This document shows positions 1-5,288 of a DNA stretch of 5,288 nt, one piece after another. Made by a program: the position numbers and the translations under genes. Each line of letters starts with the position of its first letter. The stretch's first letter is position 1. Source of the stretch: Dehalococcoidia bacterium (lineage in GTDB: Bacteria; Chloroflexota; Dehalococcoidia; GIF9; AB-539-J10). The DNA lies in NCBI GenBank assembly GCA_030603485.1, contig JAUVXS010000114.1, forward strand, positions 1 through 5,288, given 5' to 3'. Under the pieces are notes generated by a model. It worked only from the letters and a program-made list of their open reading frames with translations, was not told where the DNA came from and did no database searches.

Positions 1-1007
1 ACCGCTGGAAGTAATTCTAGGCCGAACTGCTGCACTATGTCCCTGGTATCTTTTTCCTGAAAGTCCACCTTTTCCTCCGGGAAAAGATCACGCCCAGCGA
101 TTCCCATAATGATAACCCATGGTGGCAGCTTACTTTTCAGGGCTTGTATTTCGTCAGCATCGCTACTCAGGATAGCAGCCAAGTTAGCGCTGTTCAATAC
201 GAGGAACTCATCACCCAGCCTGACTCTCAGCAGTCGGTAAGCGCATTGTATCAGGCCTTTCAGGTCATCCGCCGGTATGAAGAAAAACCTGTGCACTTTA
301 GGCAAAATCTCACATTTTACTGATGCCCAAGTCACGATACCCATGCTCCCCTGGGCACCGGAAACGAGCCGGTAATAGTCCACCTGACCAGGACCTCCGG
401 AGAAAACTTGGGCTAGACCCATTTCCCATTGCTGCTCAAGCGTGGGGTAATAGCCACCTGCATCACCGGTTCGCAGTATCTCTCCGTTGCCCCAGACTAT
501 CTCCAGGCATCTCAATGGCTCAGGCAGTGTGTGGTTGTACTTGGGTACCAGTGTCGGCTCCCTCTCCAACAGACTGGCGATTACTGACTTTGACTGACGG
601 GGGAGCAGTGGCGTGGAGAGTCTCAAGCCCTCTTCAGCTAAAGCCGGTTGCAGCTGGGCATAGGTTACTCCCGGCTCAATTATCACTATCCTGTTTCTGC
701 GGTCAATCCTTATAATCTTATCCATCCGGCGCAGGTCAACAATGACCGCTTCCGGCACGCTCGGCACGGTATCACCACGAAAGTGGGGCTCACCCGAACT
801 TACCGGTACCAGGGGTGTTTTTGTTTGGTTGGCCCACGTCACAATCTTTTGCACATCATCCGCATTACGGGGTTGTACAATTAACCGTGGCCGCATCGGC
901 AAGGTAAAGCTATTATCATGAGAGTACCTGTCAAGGACCTCGGGTCTATTGATGACCTTTTGCTTGCCTATCATCTCCATCAGATCATTACTTGTTTTGA
1001 CATTCAA
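1..1007 (-). CDS. FAD-binding (PCMH-type) oxidoreductase, VAO/GlcD-like, 5' part only
   Basis: This is an FAD-linked oxidase or dehydrogenase of the vanillyl-alcohol-oxidase superfamily. Members oxidise alcohols, hydroxy acids or phenolic compounds; this substrate cannot be read from sequence. The minus strand is open for 335 codons from 1007 to the window edge without a stop. Residues about 38-115 match the FAD_binding_4 fold: RPRLIVQPRNADDV, then the flavin loop PVSSGEPHFRGD (68-79), then EPGVTYAQL (111-119). Later landmarks are SLLEREP (145-151), EIVWGNGEILRTGDAGG (169-185) and SGAQGSMGIVTWASVK (216-231), where the PCMH fold usually ends. The C-terminal substrate domain is only begun. The TTG at 1007 is chosen because GGGGGAG lies 8 bases upstream and an in-frame TGA precedes it closely; the ATG at 980 is in frame but lacks such a site. 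It is divergent from the aldehyde dehydrogenase gene. No transmembrane or signal segment is seen. The family is fairly sure, the substrate unknown. Confidence 0.88.
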   Translation of the reverse strand, partial: MNVKTSNDLMEMIGKQKVINRPEVLDRYSHDNSFTLPMRPRLIVQPRNADDVQKIVTWANQTKTPLVPVSSGEPHFRGDTVPSVPEAVIVDLRRMDKIIRIDRRNRIVIIEPGVTYAQLQPALAEEGLRLSTPLLPRQSKSVIASLLEREPTLVPKYNHTLPEPLRCLEIVWGNGEILRTGDAGGYYPTLEQQWEMGLAQVFSGGPGQVDYYRLVSGAQGSMGIVTWASVKCEILPKVHRFFFIPADDLKGLIQCAYRLLRVRLGDEFLVLNSANLAAILSSDADEIQALKSKLPPWVIIMGIAGRDLFPEEKVDFQEKDTRDIVQQFGLELLPA

Positions 1008-1015
1008 TTTTCAAT

Positions 1016-1022
1016 CTCCCCC
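1016..1022 (-). promoter_or_regulatory. Ribosome binding site for the FAD oxidoreductase
   Basis: On the minus strand GGGGGAG sits 8 bases before TTG (1007-1005). This spacing decides the start in favour of TTG over the downstream ATG codons at 980 and 974. Confidence 0.7.
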
Positions 1023-1191
1023 GTTGTTATTATCAAACCGAGTGTGTCTCATTTTTGATATTATTTCCTTCTACGAAGTAGACGGTCAATCCGTAAAATT
1101 CGAAAGGATTCTAGACTGAGTCCCACAAGCGCTTCGTGTTTACTGATTAACTGCCTTGGTAGTTACAAAAAACAAGAACTTAATCTAGGTA

Positions 1192-1220
1192 ATATTAAAG
1201 ACTTCCTTGGTATATGTCAA
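1192..1220 (-). promoter_or_regulatory. Sigma70-type promoter candidate for the FAD oxidoreductase
   Basis: Reading the minus strand, a perfect -35 box TTGACA (1220-1215) is followed by 17 bases and TAATAT (1197-1192, 4 of 6 to TATAAT). Transcription would begin near 1185 and leave a leader of roughly 180 bases before the TTG start. The -35 box is one arm of the inverted repeat at 1215-1234. This is a consensus match only. Confidence 0.5.
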
Positions 1221-1234
1221 CACGATTATTGACA
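1215..1234. repeat. Inverted repeat TGTCAA-N8-TTGACA in the divergent promoter region
   Basis: Six-base arms at 1215-1220 and 1229-1234 are exact reverse complements. Each reads TTGACA on its own strand, so the repeat can be seen as two back-to-back -35 boxes or as a regulator site. Only the minus-strand copy has a plausible -10 box at 17 bases; the plus-strand copy has none. Confidence 0.5.
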
Positions 1235-1286
1235 AATGCAGTTAATAATAAGAGTTGTGACAATTGATGACACAGAGAGATCAGCG

Positions 1287-1303
1287 GTGGTAATTTACAC
1301 CAC
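1287..1303. promoter_or_regulatory. Possible operator: GTGGT-N7-ACCAC
   Basis: An inverted repeat with 5-base arms (1287-1291 and 1299-1303) ends one base before the -35-like TTGACG at 1304. It encloses a second small palindrome, GTAATTTAC (1290-1298). The position suits a regulator of the dehydrogenase operon. No regulator family can be assigned. Confidence 0.3.
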
Positions 1304-1333
1304 TTGACGGGACGCTATCTATCAGGGTAATGT
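1304..1333 (+). promoter_or_regulatory. Weak sigma70-type promoter candidate for the dehydrogenase operon
   Basis: TTGACG (1304-1309, 5 of 6) is followed 18 bases later by TAATGT (1328-1333, 3 of 6). An alternative -10 box TATAGT (1348-1353, 5 of 6) has no good -35 box at the right distance. Either would give a leader of about 35-60 bases before the ATG at 1397. Confidence 0.3.
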
Positions 1334-1396
1334 ATGACTACCTAATGTATAGTAAGAATTTAAGAAGGTCTAAGAAAATGGATAAGGAAGGTAATA

Positions 1397-2890
1397 ATGG
1401 CGATTTTAGAAGAACCAATAAAAGGGATATTAGAAGTTAAAAATTACATTGATGGAGAATGGGTTGAGTCCGCAGGTAAGATTCAGGACGTGGTCAATCC
1501 GGTCAATGGAGAAGTGATTGCCAGAGTCCCGATTTCAACCAAGGAAGAGATTGACAGCGCAGTTGAAGCGGCCAAAGCAGCTTTCCCCGATTGGCGGAGA
1601 ACTCCGCCGGTTGCTCGTGCCAGATGCCTCTTCCGTTTAAAGGAGTTGCTTGAGGCAAATTTTGAAGAGTTGAGCAGGGTACAAACTCAGGAGCATGGGA
1701 AGACAATTGATGAATCCAGAGGTGAGACCAGGCGCGGCATTGAAAATGTAGAAGTTGCCTGTGGTATTCCCACATTGATGCAGGGTTATAATTCTGAAGA
1801 TATCGCGTCCGGTATTGACGAATATCTTATTCCTACGCCACTGGGCGTCTTTGGTATCATCGGACCTTTTAATTTCCCCTTCATGATTCCACTCTGGTCA
1901 GCACCTTACGCCGTCGCGACTGGCAACTGCGTCGTAATCAAGCCCTCAAGCGAGGTTCCCTTAAGCCAGATGAAAATTGCGGAACTTGTAGATGAAGCAG
2001 GTTTTCCTCCCGGGGTCTGGAATGTAGTTAATGGTGGAAGAACGGTGGTCAACGGAATGCTGGACCACCCAGATATTGAGGGTATCACTTTTGTCGGCTC
2101 AACTCCCACTGCCAAGAATGTTATCTACCCGAGGTGTGGCGCCACTGGCAAGCGGGTCATTGCTCAGGGTGGAGCGTCAAACTTTATGGTAATCATGCCG
2201 GATTGCAGCCTGAGAGCAACCATACTGGCATTGATGACATCTTTCTTCGGTAATGCGGGGCAACGCTGCCTAGCTGGTCAGAATGCCATTATTGTTGGCG
2301 ATGATGACCATTTCTACAACGAATTCATCAGCGGTGTCGTAGACACGGCTAAGAAGATAGTAATTGGTAATGGTCTTGATGAGGAAGTTCAAATGGGTCC
2401 TGTCCGTGATACCGAGAAAAAGAAGAAAATACTTTCATATATCAGTAGTGGTATTGAAGAGGGTGCTAAGATAATACTTGATGGCAGGAGTGATTTTAGG
2501 ATTAAAGGAAACTATCCCGATACCTGTTTCCTGGGCTCAACCATCATGGAAAACGTTAAACCTGAAATGAAGATAGTTACCGAGGAGATATTTGGTCCCA
2601 CCATGGGTATTATCCGTGTCAAAACCCTTGATGAAGCCATTAGAATATGTAACGACAGTCCCTTCCAGAATGGAAATGCTATCTTTACCTCGAACGGAAG
2701 AACTGCTCGAGAATTCAAGTATAGAGTTAAAAGCGGGAATGTTGGCATAAACATCGGTATAGTGGCACCCATGGCATTTTTCCCCTTCAGCGGGACGGGC
2801 GACTCCTTCTTTGGAATCTTACACACTCAAGGTAAGGAAGCTATCCGCTTCTTTACAGAAAGCAAGGTGGTAATTGAAAGATGGCTCTAG
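1397..2890 (+). CDS. mmsA: Methylmalonate-semialdehyde dehydrogenase (CoA-acylating), ALDH family
   Basis: A cytoplasmic aldehyde dehydrogenase of 497 residues, the normal length for this family. Known members convert methylmalonate semialdehyde (or malonate semialdehyde) with NAD+ and CoA to propionyl-CoA (or acetyl-CoA), releasing CO2, in valine or inositol breakdown. Visible landmarks: YIDGEWVES (17-25), EHGKT (99-103), the arginines of ETRRGIENVE (109-118), GPFNFPF with the oxyanion Asn159, FVGSTP (232-237), and the nucleophile Cys291 in GNAGQRCLAG. Where ordinary ALDHs carry the general-base Glu, 34 residues before the Cys, there is Gln257 (QGGASN). Loss of that Glu is expected of the CoA-acylating family, whose usual motif is xxGAKN. 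The C-terminus keeps SFFGILHTQGK and ends in ERWL. ATG 1397 has GGAAGG five bases upstream. It is the first gene of a likely operon with the ferritin-like gene. The family is secure; the exact aldehyde is not. Confidence 0.92.
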   Translation: MAILEEPIKGILEVKNYIDGEWVESAGKIQDVVNPVNGEVIARVPISTKEEIDSAVEAAKAAFPDWRRTPPVARARCLFRLKELLEANFEELSRVQTQEHGKTIDESRGETRRGIENVEVACGIPTLMQGYNSEDIASGIDEYLIPTPLGVFGIIGPFNFPFMIPLWSAPYAVATGNCVVIKPSSEVPLSQMKIAELVDEAGFPPGVWNVVNGGRTVVNGMLDHPDIEGITFVGSTPTAKNVIYPRCGATGKRVIAQGGASNFMVIMPDCSLRATILALMTSFFGNAGQRCLAGQNAIIVGDDDHFYNEFISGVVDTAKKIVIGNGLDEEVQMGPVRDTEKKKKILSYISSGIEEGAKIILDGRSDFRIKGNYPDTCFLGSTIMENVKPEMKIVTEEIFGPTMGIIRVKTLDEAIRICNDSPFQNGNAIFTSNGRTAREFKYRVKSGNVGINIGIVAPMAFFPFSGTGDSFFGILHTQGKEAIRFFTESKVVIERWL

Positions 2891-2894
2891 TAAT

Positions 2895-2900
2895 GGAGGA
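2895..2900 (+). promoter_or_regulatory. Ribosome binding site of the ferritin-like gene
   Basis: GGAGGA lies 8 bases before ATG 2909. A nearer ATG at 2904 reaches a TAA after four codons, so 2909 is the real start. Confidence 0.7.
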
Positions 2901-2908
2901 GATATGAA

Positions 2909-3349
2909 ATGCAGTTAAATACAAGCGCGTCGGTTATCAGTTTTGCCAAGCAACTGGAAGCGGATTCTGCTGGCTTTTATGAAAAGATGGCAGAAATATA
3001 TCCCGAAGCGGCAGAGCTTTTTCTCACCTTTTCCAAGGAGAATAATAACTATACAACGATGATTCAAAGGGCATACTACGGCGTTATCACTGATGCCATT
3101 GAGGGGTGCTTTGCCTTCAGTGTAGAAACTGATAAATATACGTTTGAGAGAGAACCGGTGAAGGCACCAGGCCGCACTGATGCCCTGAATCAGTCCATTG
3201 ATATGGAGCAGAGGCTCATCTCGTTTTACACTGATGCTGCCGAACAATCAAAAGCATTTATGGCAGATGTGCCCAGGACTTTTTTGATAGTAGCCAAGAA
3301 AAGAAAGAATCGTGAAGATAAACTAAGAACGCTTCTTAAGGAGACATAA
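2909..3349 (+). CDS. Ferritin/rubrerythrin-like four-helix protein, apparently without iron ligands
   Basis: A soluble 146-residue protein with the layout of a ferritin-like domain: helix 1 about 8-30 (FAKQLEADSAGFYEKMAEIY), helix 2 about 33-57, a linker of about 30 residues, helix 3 about 91-114 (MEQRLISFYTDAAEQ) and helix 4 about 118-144. The two repeat units each carry the family's LE..(6)..FY-type spacing, with Glu17 and Glu100 in the first ligand positions. The second ligand motif ExxH, however, reads N45-N-N-Y48 in helix 2 and about R132-K-N-R135 in helix 4, so a normal di-iron site looks impossible. It starts 18 bases after the dehydrogenase stop with a strong ribosome site, so the two are very likely co-transcribed. 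It may have become a structural or partner protein. The fold call rests on pattern alone; the function is unknown. Confidence 0.72.
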   Translation: MQLNTSASVISFAKQLEADSAGFYEKMAEIYPEAAELFLTFSKENNNYTTMIQRAYYGVITDAIEGCFAFSVETDKYTFEREPVKAPGRTDALNQSIDMEQRLISFYTDAAEQSKAFMADVPRTFLIVAKKRKNREDKLRTLLKET

Positions 3350-3355
3350 CTACGC

Positions 3356-3547
3356 ATTGTAAGTATAGTTGAAAGGCTTCACATAAACTGCCCGATTTAT
3401 CATGTTGGTGCTTATATTGTGAAGTTTGACGATGGACCTCGTGTTATTAAATACGCTAACAAACAGAGATGCTGTAATACATGCCTATATCTGAAAGACC
3501 CGGATTACAGACTCCCTTATCGCAGAGCACCTGAGTATATGCCTTGA
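3356..3547 (+). CDS. Small Cys-rich protein with non-standard start (or readthrough/decayed frame)
   Basis: A frame of 63 codons follows the ferritin-like gene in the same reading frame, directly after its TAA (3347-3349), and ends at TGA 3545. It has gene-like composition: VERLHINCPIYHVGAYIVKF, then a charged DDGPRVIKY part, then RCCNTCLYLKDPDYRLPY and RRAPEYMP. Cysteines at 12, 39, 40 and 43 could bind a metal (C-x2-C at 40-43). There is no ATG, GTG or TTG at the front. The best candidate is ATT at 3356, 12 bases after AAGGAG (3338-3343); the next in-frame standard start is GTG at codon 22, inside the conserved-looking part. Alternatives are readthrough of the TAA to make a fused 211-residue product, or a gene that has lost its start. 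I do not recognise the family. Confidence 0.45.
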   Translation: MVSIVERLHINCPIYHVGAYIVKFDDGPRVIKYANKQRCCNTCLYLKDPDYRLPYRRAPEYMP

Positions 3548-3579
3548 TAATTGCAGTATATTGAGGTTGACCCCATTAT

Positions 3580-3633
3580 TTAGGACAAAATGGAAATATC
3601 GTTAAGGTTGAGGATGCTTCGTAGCTGTCCTAA
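3580..3633. repeat. Inverted repeat TTAGGACA / TGTCCTAA
   Basis: Exact 8-base arms at 3580-3587 and 3626-3633 enclose 38 bases. The left arm is preceded by TTGACCCCATTA, which resembles the ends of IS3-type elements, but no transposase or second end is present. AGGTTGA occurs twice, at 3564 and 3605. It could be a remnant or chance. Confidence 0.3.
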
Positions 3634-3683
3634 TCACAATAGCAAGAAGATGTATCACTGACGTGCTAAACGGGGATGGTGGG

Positions 3684-3712
3684 TTGACAGACGGCTGCGG
3701 GGGTGATAGACT
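3684..3712 (+). promoter_or_regulatory. Extended sigma70-type promoter candidate
   Basis: A perfect TTGACA (3684-3689) is followed after 17 bases by TAGACT (3707-3712, 4 of 6), with the extended -10 dinucleotide TG at 3704-3705. Transcription would start near 3719. It could drive the lipoprotein gene with a leader of nearly 300 bases, or a small RNA. This is the best promoter match upstream of that gene. Confidence 0.5.
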
Positions 3713-3722
3713 CATATATGAG
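3711..3722. promoter_or_regulatory. Perfect 12-base palindrome CTCATATATGAG over the -10/start region
   Basis: CTCATA and TATGAG are exact reverse complements with no spacer, and a further G/C pair matches after one mismatch on each side. It overlaps the end of the TAGACT box and the predicted start point, where a repressor dimer would block transcription. Confidence 0.4.
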
Positions 3723-3834
3723 ACCAGAAAACGAAGCTTTCACAGGATGACCGGCAGCGCTGAAAATCGAACGAAAAACCATAAGGCCGCAACGTATGCT
3801 GACATGCTCAATTAACAGGATTTTGACATTACTG

Positions 3835-3843
3835 TGGTATTAT
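3835..3843 (+). promoter_or_regulatory. Extended -10 element TGgTATTAT
   Basis: TG (3835-3836) one base before TATTAT (3838-3843, 5 of 6). TTGACA at 3823-3828 is only 9 bases away, too close to serve as its -35 box. If used, it would start near 3850 and shorten the lipoprotein leader to about 160 bases. Confidence 0.25.
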
Positions 3844-3947
3844 ACGGACATAAAGACACAATGAAGAGAGGTGATGAAGCGCAGTTCTAAGAGATGTAGC
3901 TTATCTAAGATGACACAGCCAAATCATGAATGAAAGGAGGGATGTGT

Positions 3948-4012
3948 ATGGGTTGATGACAGGAAAATGCGATACAGTTTTGAAAATTTTTAAAAAGGAG
4001 GAGAAACAGTGA
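3948..4012 (+). other. Possible translated leader upstream of the lipoprotein gene
   Basis: AAAGGAGG (3933-3940) is correctly placed for ATG 3948, which encodes only Met-Gly before TGA (3954-3956). That stop overlaps an ATG at 3956 opening an 18-codon frame (MTGKCDTVLKIFKKEEKQ), whose TGA (4010-4012) overlaps the GTG start of the lipoprotein. The layout permits coupled translation. Part of the peptide is simply the ribosome site of the next gene, so the coding value is doubtful. Confidence 0.3.
3995..4001 (+). promoter_or_regulatory. Ribosome binding site of the lipoprotein gene
   Basis: AAGGAGG, a full anti-16S match, is seven bases before the GTG start. It supports GTG as a true initiation codon. 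Confidence 0.8.
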
Positions 4013-5288
4013 AAAGTAAAATACTTTTTATCTCGCTAGCAGTGGTGCTAGCTCTCAGCGTGGGTCTCATCGGCTGTGACGGCAACGGCGGGCCGACGAT
4101 ACCGCCCGAGCCAGATAGCCTCGTAATTGCTTTGGCAAGAGATACGGACGAGCCACTGGCTGTGTTTGACCTGCTGGCAGCCGGGCCAGTTTACAGGGAA
4201 TTCGTTGAGCAAGTTAACCTCGCTGGCGGGGTCTATCTAAGTGAATATGGCACAAGCAAGAATCTGGAACTAGATGTGCGTGAATTTAGCGTTGCGACAT
4301 GGAACGTAGGGGATATAACGGCAGCAATTTGCGACGATATAGATGTCGGCGATGTTCACTTTCTGTGGGGCGGTCCCGGCACCGATTGTATTTACACTCA
4401 AGCCCCTATCGCCAATGCGGCCAACGTAGTGCTGTTTACCCTTGAGGGTGGTGCCACCGGCATCGCGAACGATCCCACCAAACTCGCTTTGTGGCCCTAC
4501 GTGTTTATCAATCTGAGCTATTCGGACTGGTACGAGTTACCGGTTGTGGCTGCCATGCTCGAGGAGGCACTAGCTGAACCCGCCGGCAACGTAACGGCGT
4601 ATGTAGTTCATATTGAGGGTGAGCACGGCGACGAGTATTTAGCCACGGCCAATGCTAACTTCGACGTCGTTGGCGATGTTGAAATTGGATTTGACCCTGG
4701 GGCTCTGAATGCAGACGAGGTAATTCTCGCTGCTATAGCTGCTATGAATGCCACACCCTATGACCTGTTCTGCGGTTTTGCCTATGTCGACCATGTCAAC
4801 GCCCTTACTGCCGCAGCCATGACAGTAGTTCATGGGTCGCTCGGTATGTTTAACCCAGAAGCTATGCTATTCGGACCGGGCGCCAACTTCGGGGGTTACG
4901 CTTTCACGTTCCCGAATCCAGGGGCGCCAAACCCCACTCTGGTGGAAGGAATAATGGGTTTCGCGACTGCCTCTTACAACCAGACAAACTCGGCCATTAC
5001 AGATGTATATGATTTAATCGCGGCTCGGTTGGATGATGAAGATCCTACGGGTTTTGGTGTGCCTGGCATTGCTCTCTTGGATTATTGGGGAATTCCTTTG
5101 TACTGGGCAGGCATGGAGATGTGGCTGGCGGCTGTAGAGGACGTTGGATACGTCAACCAGCAACTGCTAAGAGACGCCCTTGCTGGTCTCGAGGATGCCC
5201 CGGTTCCTACGATTCTCGGAGACGAGACCTGGTACCGCATGTACGGGGTGCCTGGCTACGGTGGTGGAAATCTGGATTACCTCTCCCA
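4009..5288 (+). CDS. ABC transporter substrate-binding lipoprotein, branched-chain amino acid (LivK) type, 3' end missing
   Basis: An extracytoplasmic solute receptor anchored by lipid, delivering its ligand to an ABC permease. The frame is open for 426 codons to the window edge. Residues 1-22 form a lipoprotein signal peptide (basic MKSK, hydrophobic core, lipobox LIGC with lipid-carrying Cys23), followed by a Gly/Pro/Glu linker to about 36. The body begins SLVIALARD and has GPVYREFVEQVNLAGGVYLSEYG (59-81), the helix-plus-turn typical of type I binding proteins (Peripla_BP_6). APIANAANVVLF and the C-terminal GDETWYRMYGVPG also fit. Family length suggests only a few tens of residues are missing. 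GTG 4009 has AAGGAGG seven bases upstream, and an in-frame TAA at 3991 excludes earlier starts. The ligand may be an amino acid or another small acid; the GPV loop is unusually spaced from the N-terminal strand. No permease gene is in view. Confidence 0.82.
   Translation, partial: MKSKILFISLAVVLALSVGLIGCDGNGGPTIPPEPDSLVIALARDTDEPLAVFDLLAAGPVYREFVEQVNLAGGVYLSEYGTSKNLELDVREFSVATWNVGDITAAICDDIDVGDVHFLWGGPGTDCIYTQAPIANAANVVLFTLEGGATGIANDPTKLALWPYVFINLSYSDWYELPVVAAMLEEALAEPAGNVTAYVVHIEGEHGDEYLATANANFDVVGDVEIGFDPGALNADEVILAAIAAMNATPYDLFCGFAYVDHVNALTAAAMTVVHGSLGMFNPEAMLFGPGANFGGYAFTFPNPGAPNPTLVEGIMGFATASYNQTNSAITDVYDLIAARLDDEDPTGFGVPGIALLDYWGIPLYWAGMEMWLAAVEDVGYVNQQLLRDALAGLEDAPVPTILGDETWYRMYGVPGYGGGNLDYLS

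Larger units (their letters stand above)
1008..1396. other. Divergent intergenic region
   Basis: This A/T-rich stretch of 389 bases separates the FAD oxidase from the dehydrogenase. No convincing reading frame is seen. Besides the sites listed separately it holds TCTAC-gaa-GTAGA (1070-1082), ACGG-N5-CCGT (1082-1094) and CACAAGCGCTT-c-GTG (1124-1138, a palindrome with one bulge). It also has the direct repeat TAATGTAT at 1328-1335 and 1343-1350, and three copies of TAAGAA (1353, 1361, 1371). It probably carries both divergent promoters and their control sites. Confidence 0.6.
3548..4008. other. Intergenic region without a convincing gene
   Basis: About 460 bases between the small Cys-rich frame and the lipoprotein gene. 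Stops are frequent in all frames. The longest open stretch (3612-3814, plus strand) has no suitable start and no recognisable protein pattern. The region holds an inverted repeat, a promoter-like site with a palindrome, and several tiny reading frames close to the lipoprotein start. No hairpin followed by a T-run is seen after the dehydrogenase cluster. Confidence 0.6.

Noticed and set aside
323..884. Two plus-strand open frames of 130 and 78 codons (323-715 and 648-884).
   Set aside because: They lie antisense to the continuous FAD-oxidase frame, which has clear family motifs. Their translations show no domain pattern and no good ribosome site.
1229..1257. Plus-strand promoter using TTGACA at 1229-1234.
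   Set aside because: No acceptable -10 hexamer lies 16-18 bases downstream; the sequence there is AGAGTTG-like.
1378..1440. Alternative ATG at 1378 for the dehydrogenase.
   Set aside because: It is out of frame with the gene and reaches a TAA after about 20 codons.
1503..2826. Three minus-strand open frames (1503-1775, 1906-2115, 2512-2826) inside the dehydrogenase gene.
   Set aside because: They are shadows of a well-supported aldehyde dehydrogenase with every expected motif in order.
2915..3247. Minus-strand open frame of 110 codons.
   Set aside because: It is antisense to the ferritin-like gene, which has a strong ribosome site and a recognisable helix pattern.
3612..3814. Plus-strand stretch open for about 67 codons in the intergenic region.
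   Set aside because: There is no ATG near its front, no ribosome site, and no recognisable protein pattern. It also overlaps the promoter-like site at 3684-3712.
4639..4833. Minus-strand open frame of 64 codons.
   Set aside because: It is antisense to the substrate-binding lipoprotein frame, which is open for 426 codons.

Overview
The window looks like bacterial chromosome with intermediate G+C. The style suggests an anaerobe such as a sediment Chloroflexota (Dehalococcoidia-type): an unflavoured FAD-linked oxidase, a CoA-acylating aldehyde dehydrogenase, and a LivK-type lipoprotein with a weakly conserved N-terminus. That placement is inference from protein style only. No rRNA, tRNA, CRISPR array, intact insertion sequence or phage gene is visible.

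Layout. (1) Bases 1-1007, minus strand: the N-terminal 335 codons of an FAD-binding (PCMH/VAO-type) oxidoreductase that runs off the left edge. It starts at a TTG with a strong ribosome site. (2) Bases 1008-1396: a divergent intergenic region with a good minus-strand promoter, a weaker plus-strand one and several short inverted and direct repeats. (3) Bases 1397-3547, plus strand: a tight cluster. It holds a methylmalonate-semialdehyde dehydrogenase, then 18 bases later a ferritin/rubrerythrin-like four-helix protein that seems to have lost its iron ligands, then a 63-codon Cys-rich reading frame in the same frame as the ferritin-like gene, directly after its TAA and without a standard start codon. 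(4) Bases 3548-4008: about 460 bases without a convincing gene, but with a promoter-like site overlapped by a palindrome, an inverted repeat and a run of tiny reading frames with good ribosome sites. (5) Bases 4009-5288, plus strand: a nearly complete branched-chain-amino-acid-type ABC transporter substrate-binding lipoprotein that runs off the right edge.

Possible joint role. The dehydrogenase would convert methylmalonate semialdehyde, or a related aldehyde, to an acyl-CoA. The FAD oxidase could oxidise an alcohol or hydroxy acid upstream of such a step, and the lipoprotein could capture an amino acid or small organic acid for import. The sequence does not prove that these act in one pathway. 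The most unusual element is the trio dehydrogenase / ligand-less ferritin-like protein / small Cys-rich frame.
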